Source of the DNA: Actinomycetota bacterium
GTDB lineage: Bacteria; Actinomycetota; Acidimicrobiia; Acidimicrobiales; Ilumatobacteraceae
DNA: 7,007 nt
Direction: 5' to 3'
Assembly (NCBI GenBank): GCA_005801025.1
Contig: SYDZ01000101.1
Span: 1-7,007, forward strand
In this document: positions 1 through 5,969 of the stretch, one piece after another
Layout: every line of letters begins with the position of its first letter
How positions within the stretch are numbered: position 1 is the first letter of the stretch
Translations under genes and position numbers: made by a program
The notes under the pieces: model-generated
Databases searched by the model: none
Told to the model about the DNA's origin: nothing
Seen by the model: only the letters and a program-made list of their open reading frames with translations

Positions 1-614
1 AAAGTACGCTCGCAAGTTGCCTGTTAGCGTCGTCTGAATACGAAGTCACCAGTGGTCAGATATTCCTCCATGGCGATGAAATTACCGATTGGCCGACTGA
101 CGTGCGCGCCAAAGCCGGCCTCTTCCTTGGCTTCCAATATCCCCAAGAAATCGCTGGTGTCTCCGTTATCCAGTTTTTGCGACAGGCCCTCAGCGCTCGT
201 AAAGGTATTGACTTATCCATTCTTGAACTTCGCTTGGCGACAATGGATTGGATGAAACGCCTCGGCATGGATTCGTCCTTCGTGGACCGCTATCTCAATG
301 AGGGCTTCTCTGGTGGAGAAAAAAAGCGCAACGAAATTATGCAGATGGCAATTCTTGAACCTGACATAGCAGTTCTTGATGAAACAGATTCAGGTTTGGA
401 TATCGATGCCCTGCGTATTGTCGCCAAAGGAATTCGCGCAGTTCGTGCCGACCGACCGACCATGGGTGTCGTCTTAATCACTCACTATCAACGTCTCCTC
501 GATGAACTCGCCCCCGATTATGTCCATGTCATGGTTGATGGTCGCATTGTCGTCAGCGGTGGAATGGAAATCGCCGAGAAACTCGAGGTTTCCGGATACG
601 AGTCATTCCGCTGA
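1..614 (+). CDS. sufC: SufC, Fe-S cluster assembly ATPase (5' end cut by window edge)
   Basis: This is the ABC-type ATPase of the SufBCD scaffold complex in the cytosol; ATP hydrolysis by SufC drives the conformational changes needed for cluster assembly. The open frame begins at base 3 with Ser-Thr, the end of the Walker A motif (GxGKST); bases 1-2 fit the end of the Lys codon, so about 40 N-terminal residues lie to the left. The 203 visible residues contain the Q-loop (GFQYPQE, visible residues 43-49), the ABC signature FSGGEKKR (from base 306), Walker B with catalytic Glu (AVLDETDSGLDIDAL, bases 369-413) and the H-loop (ITHYQ). The DSGLDIDAL stretch is typical of SufC rather than of other ABC proteins. 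The GTG at base 102 is internal and is not the start. The stop codon shares one base with the sufS start (TGATG), so translation of the two is probably coupled. Confidence 0.97.
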   Translation, partial: STLASCLLASSEYEVTSGQIFLHGDEITDWPTDVRAKAGLFLGFQYPQEIAGVSVIQFLRQALSARKGIDLSILELRLATMDWMKRLGMDSSFVDRYLNEGFSGGEKKRNEIMQMAILEPDIAVLDETDSGLDIDALRIVAKGIRAVRADRPTMGVVLITHYQRLLDELAPDYVHVMVDGRIVVSGGMEIAEKLEVSGYESFR

Positions 615-1855
615 TGAATACGAGCGCAGTCGATTGGGCGGCGGTTAAGGCCGACTTTCCGGTACTTCAACGCATCATTGACGATCAGCGATTGGTGTAC
701 CTCGACTCAGCTAATACATCGCAAAAACCTCACGCAGTGATTGATGCAATGGCTGAGTTCATGCGCAATGGCTACTCGCCAATCAGTCGTAGTGCGTATC
801 AACTAGCGGCTGAAGCAACCGACCTTTTTGAAGCCGCCCGCGCCAAGATTCAGAAGTTTATTAACGCACCTCACGTGGAGGAAATCATTTTCACTAAGAA
901 CGCTACGGAGGCGCTCAATTTGATTGCCCAAACTTGGGGTCGAGAGAATCTCCATAGTGGTGACATCGTCGTACTTACTCATATGGAACATCACGCCAAC
1001 ATTGTCCCCTGGCAAATGCTGGCTGCAGAACATAACTTAGAAATTCGCTGGATTCCGTTGACTATTGATGGTCAACTTGACCTCACCAATTTGTCATCAT
1101 TGCTCGCTGGCGCAAAAGTGCTTTCCTTCACTGCGATGAGTAATGTCCTCGGAACTCTCACACCTGTCGCGCAACTCTGCCAAGCCGCTCATGCTGCTGG
1201 AGCAATAGCCATCGTGGATGCCTGTCAATACGTCCCGCACAATGTCACCGATGTCCAAGCGTGGGATGCCGACTTTGCTTGGTTTAGCAGCCACAAGATG
1301 CTTGGTCCATCGGGAGTCGGAGTGTTGTGGGGGCGACGTGAACTTTTACACGCCATGCCACCATTTTTGGGCGGTGGCAACATGATCGGCGATGTGAGAC
1401 TCGACGGTTTTACTTGCGCCGAACTTCCATCAAAGTTTGAGGCTGGCACTCCAGCGATCGTAGAAGTCATTGGTCTTGGGGCGGCAGTTGACTATCTCGG
1501 TGAGATTGGGATGAGTAATATCCGCCAGCACGAAATGAATCTCACGGACTACGCGTTGCGCGCCCTTGATGATCGCTTCGGTACCGATATTTGCATCCAT
1601 GGGCCGCGCGATATTGCAGTGCGTGGAGCGGTTCTCAGTTTTGCCTTCCGGGGTATCCACCCACACGATCTGAGCCAAGTTTTAGACCAAAAGAATGTGT
1701 GTATTAGGGCAGGTCACCACTGCGCCAAGCCCCTGATGAAGCTCCTCGGAGCAAATGCCACGGCTCGTGCCAGCTTTTATTTGTACAACGATGAGTCAGA
1801 TGCCGACGCTCTTGCCGACGCTCTTGACAGTGCCAGCGATATCTTTGGTCTGTAG
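614..1855 (+). CDS. sufS: SufS, group II cysteine desulfurase
   Basis: A PLP-dependent cysteine desulfurase that converts L-cysteine to L-alanine and holds the sulfur as a persulfide for transfer to SufU. It has 413 residues, close to the usual 405-415. Visible landmarks are the N-terminal DSANTSQKP (31-39), the cofactor-stacking His in HMEHHANIVPWQ (123-134), the Asp of DACQYVPH (202-209) that contacts the PLP ring, the Schiff-base Lys228 in SSHKMLGPSGVGVLWG, and the catalytic Cys370 in RAGHHCAKPLM. The short loop around RAGHHC is the SufS (group II) form, unlike the longer IscS loop. DACQ replaces the more common DGAQ. Near the C-terminus a 12-bp unit is tandemly doubled (1802-1825), giving ADALADAL. 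The ATG overlaps the sufC stop by one base, and no strong Shine-Dalgarno is needed if translation is coupled. sufU follows after 17 bases. Confidence 0.97.
   Translation: MNTSAVDWAAVKADFPVLQRIIDDQRLVYLDSANTSQKPHAVIDAMAEFMRNGYSPISRSAYQLAAEATDLFEAARAKIQKFINAPHVEEIIFTKNATEALNLIAQTWGRENLHSGDIVVLTHMEHHANIVPWQMLAAEHNLEIRWIPLTIDGQLDLTNLSSLLAGAKVLSFTAMSNVLGTLTPVAQLCQAAHAAGAIAIVDACQYVPHNVTDVQAWDADFAWFSSHKMLGPSGVGVLWGRRELLHAMPPFLGGGNMIGDVRLDGFTCAELPSKFEAGTPAIVEVIGLGAAVDYLGEIGMSNIRQHEMNLTDYALRALDDRFGTDICIHGPRDIAVRGAVLSFAFRGIHPHDLSQVLDQKNVCIRAGHHCAKPLMKLLGANATARASFYLYNDESDADALADALDSASDIFGL
1802..1825 (+). repeat. 12-bp tandem duplication inside sufS
   Basis: The unit GCCGACGCTCTT occurs twice in a row without mismatch and in frame, coding ADALADAL near the SufS C-terminus (residues 397-404), outside the catalytic core. 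Probably a slipped-strand duplication. Confidence 0.8.
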
Positions 1856-1860
1856 CCACG

Positions 1861-1866
1861 AGAGGA
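1861..1866 (+). promoter_or_regulatory. Shine-Dalgarno of sufU
   Basis: AGAGGA lies 6 bases before the sufU ATG at 1873. It fixes the sufU start and is the clearest ribosome binding site in the window. It contrasts with the next four genes, which show none. Confidence 0.75.
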
Positions 1867-1872
1867 AACACG

Positions 1873-2322
1873 ATGCCCGGCTTAGAAGATTTGTACCGTG
1901 AAATTATTCTTGATCACTATCGCACCCCACGTAATCGGGGTGAACTAGAAACCCCACCCGCACATATGGCGGAAGGTCATAATCCTTTGTGTGGAGATGA
2001 AATCACGATCTACGCGCAGGTGGAAAATGGAGTTCTGAGTGACATCAAAGTCTCTGGGCAAGGGTGCAGCATTTCGCAGAGTTCTGCGTCAATGATGAGT
2101 CAGGCAGTCAAAGGTAAATCTCTCGCAGAAGTGCAAGCACTCGTACATCGCTTCAAAGTGATGATGTCAATTGCCGAAGATGCCGAAGATGCACCAGTTG
2201 TTGAAGTCAAACTGGGCGACCTTGAGGCCCTTCAGGGAGTCGTTAAGTTCCCCGTGCGAATTAAGTGTGCTGTCTTATCATGGAATACATTGCTACAGGC
2301 TTTGCAAGAAGCCAGTGACTAG
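1873..2322 (+). CDS. sufU: SufU, sulfur acceptor / Fe-S assembly protein
   Basis: A small IscU-fold protein that in Firmicutes and Actinobacteria takes persulfide sulfur from SufS, usually with a bound zinc ion, and passes it to the SufBCD scaffold. It has 149 residues, a normal length. The metal/sulfur ligands are all present: Cys40 and Asp42 in NPLCGDEI, Cys65 in GQGCSISQSSASMM, and Cys132 in RIKCAVLSW. The insert between the second and third cysteines, characteristic of SufU and absent from IscU, is present (about residues 84-115) and includes AEDAEDA, encoded by a 9-bp tandem duplication at 2173-2190. The IscU-type LPPVK chaperone motif is missing, as expected. It is the last suf gene; the DUF59 gene (sufT) that often follows in Actinobacteria is not here. 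The next gene starts 42 bases later behind its own putative promoter. Confidence 0.96.
   Translation: MPGLEDLYREIILDHYRTPRNRGELETPPAHMAEGHNPLCGDEITIYAQVENGVLSDIKVSGQGCSISQSSASMMSQAVKGKSLAEVQALVHRFKVMMSIAEDAEDAPVVEVKLGDLEALQGVVKFPVRIKCAVLSWNTLLQALQEASD
2173..2190 (+). repeat. 9-bp tandem duplication inside sufU
   Basis: The unit GCCGAAGAT occurs twice in a row, in frame, coding AEDAED (residues 101-106) in the variable SufU insert region, away from the cysteine ligands. Confidence 0.75.
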
Positions 2323-2327
2323 CAATA

Positions 2328-2344
2328 TGTCAGTATTACTGACA
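2328..2344. promoter_or_regulatory. Perfect 8-bp dyad, operator-like (or weak terminator stem)
   Basis: TGTCAGTA-T-TACTGACA is a perfect inverted repeat with a one-base centre, starting 6 bases after the sufU stop and ending 21 bases before the MBL gene start. It spans -37 to -21 relative to that start, directly upstream of the putative extended -10 box, a normal place for a repressor or activator site. As RNA it could form a 6-bp stem with a UAUUA loop, but it is only half GC and no proper U-run follows, so a terminator is less likely. The regulator is unknown. Confidence 0.55.
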
Positions 2345-2349
2345 GTTTA

Positions 2350-2358
2350 TGCCATACT
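2350..2358 (+). promoter_or_regulatory. Extended -10 of a putative leaderless promoter for the MBL gene
   Basis: TGC-CATACT has a TGn extension and a -10-like hexamer whose bases 2353-2358 lie at exactly -12 to -7 from the ATG at 2365. No Shine-Dalgarno precedes that ATG. Together this suggests that transcription begins at or next to the A of the start codon. No good -35 box is visible; that region is occupied by the dyad at 2328-2344. Confidence 0.45.
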
Positions 2359-2364
2359 TAAACT

Positions 2365-3207
2365 ATGAAAGTCACCCTTCTCGGAACTGGTAGCCCGATC
2401 CCCGATGCCAACCGTGCTGGCCCGTGCTCATTAGTGCAAACGGCAGGCCAAAACATCATGATTGACTGCGGGCGTGCCGCCATCATGCGTCTCCTCGGCG
2501 CTGGTGTTTTGCCAGGCATGGTCAGCACCATCTTGATCACTCACCTACATAGCGATCACATCACCGACCTCAACGATCTCGTGACAACGCGATGGGTGAT
2601 GATGCCAGTCAATATTCCACTCAAAGTTGTAGGCCCAGTTGGTACGCACCGGGTCGTTGACGCCATGTTGCAGATGCTCACGCTCGATCAGGGCTACCGC
2701 CATGCTCACCACGATGACCTGCGTGCCAATGGACCACTCACCGTTGACGTCGTTGAAGTGGGTGCGGGTGAAACATTCACAGTGGGTGAAGTTTCGGTGT
2801 CAACGCACGCAACTGATCATCGCCCCGTCGATCCGAGTATCGGCTTTCGCATTGAACACGATGGAAAAGTTGCTGCACTTGCGGGCGACACGATTCCTTG
2901 TGCTGGCCTTGATGATTTGTGCCGGAACGCAGATATCTATGTGCAGACGGTGATTCGCGATGACCTAGTCAAGCAAATCGCCACGCTGTTACCTAATAGC
3001 CAACGTTTCCTTGACATTTTGGATTACCACAGCACGGTGGCCCAAGCCGGACAAACAGCCCAACGCAACAATGTCAAAAATCTGATGCTTACGCATTGTG
3101 TGCCAGCAGTGCAGCCTGGACAAGAAGACGAATGGATCGGCCTGGCTGCCGCACACTTTTCTGGCACCATTAACCTTGGTTCTGATTTTACCTCATGTGA
3201 AGTTTAG
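2365..3207 (+). CDS. MBL-fold hydrolase, Rv2407-like (often annotated ribonuclease Z)
   Basis: A zinc-dependent metallo-beta-lactamase-fold hydrolase of 280 residues. The N-terminus MKVTLLGTGSPIPD is typical of the family and supports this start. Metal ligands are visible in HLHSDH (His60, His62, Asp64, His65), ATDHRPVD (His152), AGDT (Asp174-Asp175 region) and LTHC (His243), with an HST-like box at YHST (222-224). From family knowledge it resembles Mycobacterium tuberculosis Rv2407 almost throughout, including the ends of both proteins (VPAVQPGQE, then FSG). Rv2407-type proteins are commonly labelled RNase Z, but this one lacks an obvious flexible tRNA-binding arm, and VQTVIR stands where RNase Z has HEATF. 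It may therefore be a phosphodiesterase or another hydrolase rather than the tRNA 3'-processing enzyme. No signal peptide, so cytosolic. It has no Shine-Dalgarno and is probably leaderless. Confidence 0.88.
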   Translation: MKVTLLGTGSPIPDANRAGPCSLVQTAGQNIMIDCGRAAIMRLLGAGVLPGMVSTILITHLHSDHITDLNDLVTTRWVMMPVNIPLKVVGPVGTHRVVDAMLQMLTLDQGYRHAHHDDLRANGPLTVDVVEVGAGETFTVGEVSVSTHATDHRPVDPSIGFRIEHDGKVAALAGDTIPCAGLDDLCRNADIYVQTVIRDDLVKQIATLLPNSQRFLDILDYHSTVAQAGQTAQRNNVKNLMLTHCVPAVQPGQEDEWIGLAAAHFSGTINLGSDFTSCEV

Positions 3208-3210
3208 ATA

Positions 3211-3216
3211 TAAAAT
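3211..3216 (+). promoter_or_regulatory. -10 box of a putative leaderless promoter for the desaturase gene
   Basis: TAAAAT fits TAnnnT and lies at exactly -12 to -7 from the GTG at 3223, in the 15-base gap after the MBL gene. Seventeen bases upstream is TTACCT (3188-3193), a poor -35 match inside the MBL coding end. The bases before GTG are all A/T and hold no Shine-Dalgarno, so a leaderless GTG-start mRNA is the simplest reading. Confidence 0.45.
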
Positions 3217-3222
3217 AAAAAA

Positions 3223-4095
3223 GTGACTCCTGCCGAAGAACGAGAAATCGCTAGCAAATATATTGGTGGCTTTGCTTGGCCAACGGTGTTGCTTTTCATC
3301 TTTAACTGTGCTGTCTATACGGGCACGATCCTGTTGTGTGTCAAAGGCTCACTACCAATGCCCATCGGATTCGTGATCAACTCAATCATCACTTACTTTT
3401 TCTACACAATTCACCATGAAGCGAACCATGGAAATATCAGTGCCCAAAATAAGTCACTGCGTTGGGTTGATAAACTCATGGGGACTGTGGCTTCGTTACC
3501 GCTGCAACTCAACTTCCAGGCATACGCTCCGTCTCATCTTCTGCACCATGCACACACCAATATTCCTGGGCGAGATCCGGATTATTTCATGGCCGGGCCA
3601 GGCAAAGCAGTTTTCCCGCGCTGGCTCATCACGACGGTGATCAAAACTCTTGCCTGCGTCCCATTCGTTGCACAGGTGTTATTCAAAATTCTCCCGGCAC
3701 AGATCAGCGCTGGTATTAGGTACTTTAAATCTGATCGACCTGGTCTCTATCGGCATTTGCAATTGAGTTTATTGCTCTTGATCGTTTCATTTTTCTTTGG
3801 TCAAGGATTGAACTTTTTGATGTTGTGGTGGCTGCCGACTCAGGTTGGTCAATTAATTTTGCAGACTTGGTTCGTCTGGCTTCCCCACTCACCATTTAAC
3901 GAAACGGGTCGCTATCGCAACACGCGTATTCGTGGCTGGATTGGTAGTCACATCATGTTGCTCGGTCAAGACCATCACCTCATACATCACATGTACCCGC
4001 GCGTACCTTTCTACCGTTACCGCCGATTGTTCCGTGAGATTCGTCCCTCGCTCGAGGCAAACGAATCAAGCATTCAAATACCTGCATATTCTTAA
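3223..4095 (+). CDS. Membrane fatty-acid desaturase / carotenoid oxygenase-like di-iron protein
   Basis: An integral membrane di-iron enzyme of 290 residues that would desaturate, hydroxylate or ketolate a lipid or carotenoid using O2 and an electron donor. The three histidine boxes are intact: HHEANH (64-69), HLLHH plus His111 (105-111), and HHLIHH (251-256). DPDYF (118-122) follows the second box. Hydrophobic segments lie at about 17-40, 46-63, 133-158 and 178-205. The segment WLPHSPF...GRYRNTR (219-235) and YPRVPFYRYRRL after the third box recall CrtW/CrtR-type beta-carotene ketolases and hydroxylases as much as acyl desaturases, so the substrate is open. There is no nearby carotenoid or desaturase-partner gene to decide. 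The start is GTG, since the first internal Met (residue 46) falls after the first membrane segment. The gene ends 19 bases from the convergent secreted-protein gene. Confidence 0.85.
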   Translation: MTPAEEREIASKYIGGFAWPTVLLFIFNCAVYTGTILLCVKGSLPMPIGFVINSIITYFFYTIHHEANHGNISAQNKSLRWVDKLMGTVASLPLQLNFQAYAPSHLLHHAHTNIPGRDPDYFMAGPGKAVFPRWLITTVIKTLACVPFVAQVLFKILPAQISAGIRYFKSDRPGLYRHLQLSLLLLIVSFFFGQGLNFLMLWWLPTQVGQLILQTWFVWLPHSPFNETGRYRNTRIRGWIGSHIMLLGQDHHLIHHMYPRVPFYRYRRLFREIRPSLEANESSIQIPAYS

Positions 4096-4114
4096 TAGCC
4101 CATGCCAGTCAAAA

Positions 4115-4798
4115 TTATTTCGTTGGTGTCCACTGGCACTTACGGCAGGAACCACCATTGACTCGAGCGGTTGAGTAACCATCGGGAATTGATGGCGAAT
4201 TGCGGGGCCAGGGTCTGCCGATATACCGACCTAATGTTTTTTGGGCGCGAGGTGTAGAAATGCTCCAAGCCGCCAAAGTTGGATCCTTGATCGGCAATTT
4301 GTGGGTCACAACCAAAAGCGCTGACTGACTATCAATATAAAGATCGCCCCCAATCCACACCCCGAGGTGGCCTTGAGCCATATTGCGATTCCACCAAACA
4401 TAGAGCGGCTTTGATTGATCTTTTGGCCGACCATCGGCTTCCGGCTTACTGATTTTACGAGAAGATTCTAACCTCACGAAATATGCACCTGCCGTATCAC
4501 CGCCACTGAAAAGTCTTTGCCCTGGCTCGCGTAACTTGTCCATCAATAAGTACGCAAACGCAACGCACTGAACTTTCCCCTCATTCCCATAATCAACGCG
4601 TTGCACATAAGACGCACAACGGATGATTCGCGACTGCACGACGGCCAGCTCCTCGGGTTGATCAACTGGAAGTTCTATTCCGCGCAAGCCTAAACAGGGA
4701 TTCGTAACCTGCGATGCCTTCACTGATTCTGAACCACAAAGTGACAAGGTGGTGAGAAGCAACCCCACTGCCCATTGAGTTTGCGGACGCGCTCGCAT
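4115..4798 (-). CDS. Secreted protein of unknown function, possible Cys/His hydrolase fold
   Basis: A protein of 227 residues that I do not recognise. Residues 1-29 form a Sec signal peptide: basic MRAR start, hydrophobic core AVGLLLTTLSL, and a likely cut after SVKA (29). LSLC at 18-21 is a poor lipobox because Leu precedes the Cys, so export rather than lipid anchoring is favoured. The mature part has Cys35, Cys61 and Cys78, and ends with a CxxC (Cys218, Cys221). VQCVAFAYLL (76-85) followed by GHLGVWIGGDLYIDSQS (143-159) has the order Cys, His, Asp (78, 144, 156) seen in NlpC/P60 and CHAP papain-like peptidases; this is an inference from spacing and local pattern only. It is transcribed towards the desaturase gene with a 19-base gap and no obvious shared terminator. 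A -10 box sits at the leaderless distance from its ATG. Confidence 0.75.
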   Translation of the reverse strand: MRARPQTQWAVGLLLTTLSLCGSESVKASQVTNPCLGLRGIELPVDQPEELAVVQSRIIRCASYVQRVDYGNEGKVQCVAFAYLLMDKLREPGQRLFSGGDTAGAYFVRLESSRKISKPEADGRPKDQSKPLYVWWNRNMAQGHLGVWIGGDLYIDSQSALLVVTHKLPIKDPTLAAWSISTPRAQKTLGRYIGRPWPRNSPSIPDGYSTARVNGGSCRKCQWTPTK

Positions 4799-4804
4799 TG
4801 CTTC

Positions 4805-4810
4805 AAGCTA
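4805..4810 (-). promoter_or_regulatory. -10 box of a putative leaderless promoter for the secreted-protein gene
   Basis: Read on the minus strand, TAGCTT fits TAnnnT and lies at exactly -12 to -7 from the ATG at 4798. The bases between it and the ATG (GAAGCA) contain GAAG only 2 bases from the start, too close for a normal Shine-Dalgarno. A TTGAAC further up (4825-4830) resembles a -35 box, but the 14-base spacer is short. Confidence 0.35.
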
Positions 4811-4892
4811 ATCCTTAAATGAGCGTTCAAGTTAACCCTCGCTCCAGTGGAGACGAACTCAAGAAATCCGCCCCACTGTCAAAGCCAAGTGA

Positions 4893-5954
4893 TCAAGGAA
4901 TAGCAGTGACAGCAGCGACCAAAAGACCGTCGGCCCCTCGGCTCAGTAAGTCGTTGAAGTACTCTGTCGTCTCTTGAGATGATTCGGTCATCCAGACCCA
5001 AACCTCGTAGCCTTCGGCGTGGGCACGGTCAAAAGTCTCCTTGCCCAGCACTTCAACACCTTCGTAGATCGGTGGAGCCTGGAAAACGACATCACGTGGG
5101 TCAAGTGCAGCACCCGCGAGATACCAATTCACAAGACTGGTCTGCCCTGGACTCGTGGCTACATCAGCAATCAAGGAGCGAAACTCAGTGAGGACATCAT
5201 CATTGAAAGAAACAACAATAACTGAATCGGTGCGATCCAGTTCGGTGATCAAGCGCGCCAACTCCTTTGCTGCTGCAAAGGCACTGTCCAAGAGAACTTC
5301 ACCCGATTCAGTTTCTGGGATTTTGATCTCAACATCAAGCGGAAAATCCGGGAAGGCACGAGCGACCTGTTCAAAGGTTGCAACACCAAAATCATCAGCC
5401 GTGAACCCTTCGGGTGGAGCCACTTCACCAGTACGAACACCACGGTAGACGTAGGCACCTTCAGCAAGAGAGTGATCACTCCATACGCCACCCGAGAACC
5501 AATACGCATTATCCATTGCCTGCAACTCGGCAGCGGTGTACGAAGCAAATAAGCCAGTGTTGTTCGTGAGTCGATCAACAGTGTTGTCGTGTTGCACCAT
5601 CAAAACCCCGTCTGAACTGAGCATGACATCCATTTCGAGGACATCAGCGCCATTTAACACCGCCTGAGTGAAGGCGTACATCGTTGAATGTGGCCAGTCA
5701 AAATCGCCTCCAGCGTGAGCAATGACAACAGGTCGCTCAAGAGCGATCAAATCTGCGATCGTAGTTGCCTCAGGTGCAACAACTCTGTCGATCGCAAGTT
5801 CAAGAACTGGGACCGTCGTCTCAGCAACCGTTGTTTCTGGAGAGTTCGTGTTTGTCGAGCCACTGCCACCGCCACATGCAGCGATGAGAAAAATGACTGG
5901 GGCGAATAGTGCAACTAAGCGCAATGCGGATTGATGACTTGAAGAAATACTCAT
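4893..5954 (-). CDS. Glycerophosphodiester phosphodiesterase lipoprotein (GDPD family)
   Basis: Probably hydrolyses glycerophosphodiesters, released from phospholipids, to glycerol-3-phosphate and an alcohol outside the membrane. With the start at 5954 it has 353 residues: a lipoprotein signal with lipobox LIAAC (Cys27), a Gly/Ser/Thr-rich linker (28-48), then a GDPD TIM barrel from about 75. Catalytic landmarks are His80 (IAHAGG), Glu107 and Asp109 (LEMDV), His122-Asp123 (VQHDNTVDRLTN) and Glu209/Lys211 (DVEIK), so metal ligands and both histidines are kept. The usual HRG is HAGG and the usual PENT is PHST; from memory this is a variant seen in actinobacterial GDPD subfamilies, also marked by YRGVRTGE...PPEGF (170-184). 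An in-frame ATG at 6005 would add 17 residues ahead of the signal peptide; 5954 is preferred because it gives a normal signal peptide and sits 6 bases from an extended -10 box. Confidence 0.9.
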   Translation of the reverse strand: MSISSSHQSALRLVALFAPVIFLIAACGGGSGSTNTNSPETTVAETTVPVLELAIDRVVAPEATTIADLIALERPVVIAHAGGDFDWPHSTMYAFTQAVLNGADVLEMDVMLSSDGVLMVQHDNTVDRLTNNTGLFASYTAAELQAMDNAYWFSGGVWSDHSLAEGAYVYRGVRTGEVAPPEGFTADDFGVATFEQVARAFPDFPLDVEIKIPETESGEVLLDSAFAAAKELARLITELDRTDSVIVVSFNDDVLTEFRSLIADVATSPGQTSLVNWYLAGAALDPRDVVFQAPPIYEGVEVLGKETFDRAHAEGYEVWVWMTESSQETTEYFNDLLSRGADGLLVAAVTAIP

Positions 5955-5960
5955 GTGAAC

Positions 5961-5969
5961 ATTATGCCA
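5961..5969 (-). promoter_or_regulatory. Extended -10 of a putative leaderless promoter for the GDPD gene
   Basis: On the minus strand this reads TGG-CATAAT: a TGn extension followed by a one-mismatch match to TATAAT, placed at exactly -12 to -7 from the ATG at 5954. No Shine-Dalgarno and no convincing -35 box are present. It is the best promoter match in the window and helps to choose 5954 over the upstream ATG at 6005, which lies upstream of the promoter. Confidence 0.55.

Noticed and set aside
102..614. A short SufC starting at the GTG at 102
   Set aside because: The frame is open to base 3 and codes SufC residues from the Walker A Ser-Thr onward, so the gene is simply cut by the window edge.
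2639..2953. Alternative-frame reading frame of about 100 codons inside the MBL gene
   Set aside because: It overlaps conserved MBL motifs in the true frame, and its protein has no recognisable features.
4096..4114. Possible bidirectional terminator between the convergent desaturase and secreted-protein genes
   Set aside because: The 19-base gap holds no inverted repeat; termination must occur inside a coding end or by another mechanism.
4845..4878. Inverted repeat CAGTGG / CCACTG downstream of the GDPD stop as a terminator
   Set aside because: Only 6 bp with a 22-base loop and no U-run on the minus strand; too weak to call.
4819..4977. Small plus-strand reading frame of 52 codons in the gap between the secreted-protein and GDPD genes
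   Set aside because: No Shine-Dalgarno or -10 box at the leaderless distance, Ser/Lys-rich low-information protein, and its second half lies antisense to the end of the GDPD gene.
5155..5448. Plus-strand reading frame of about 97 codons opposite the GDPD gene
   Set aside because: It mirrors GDPD codons on the other strand; the GDPD frame carries the catalytic motifs.
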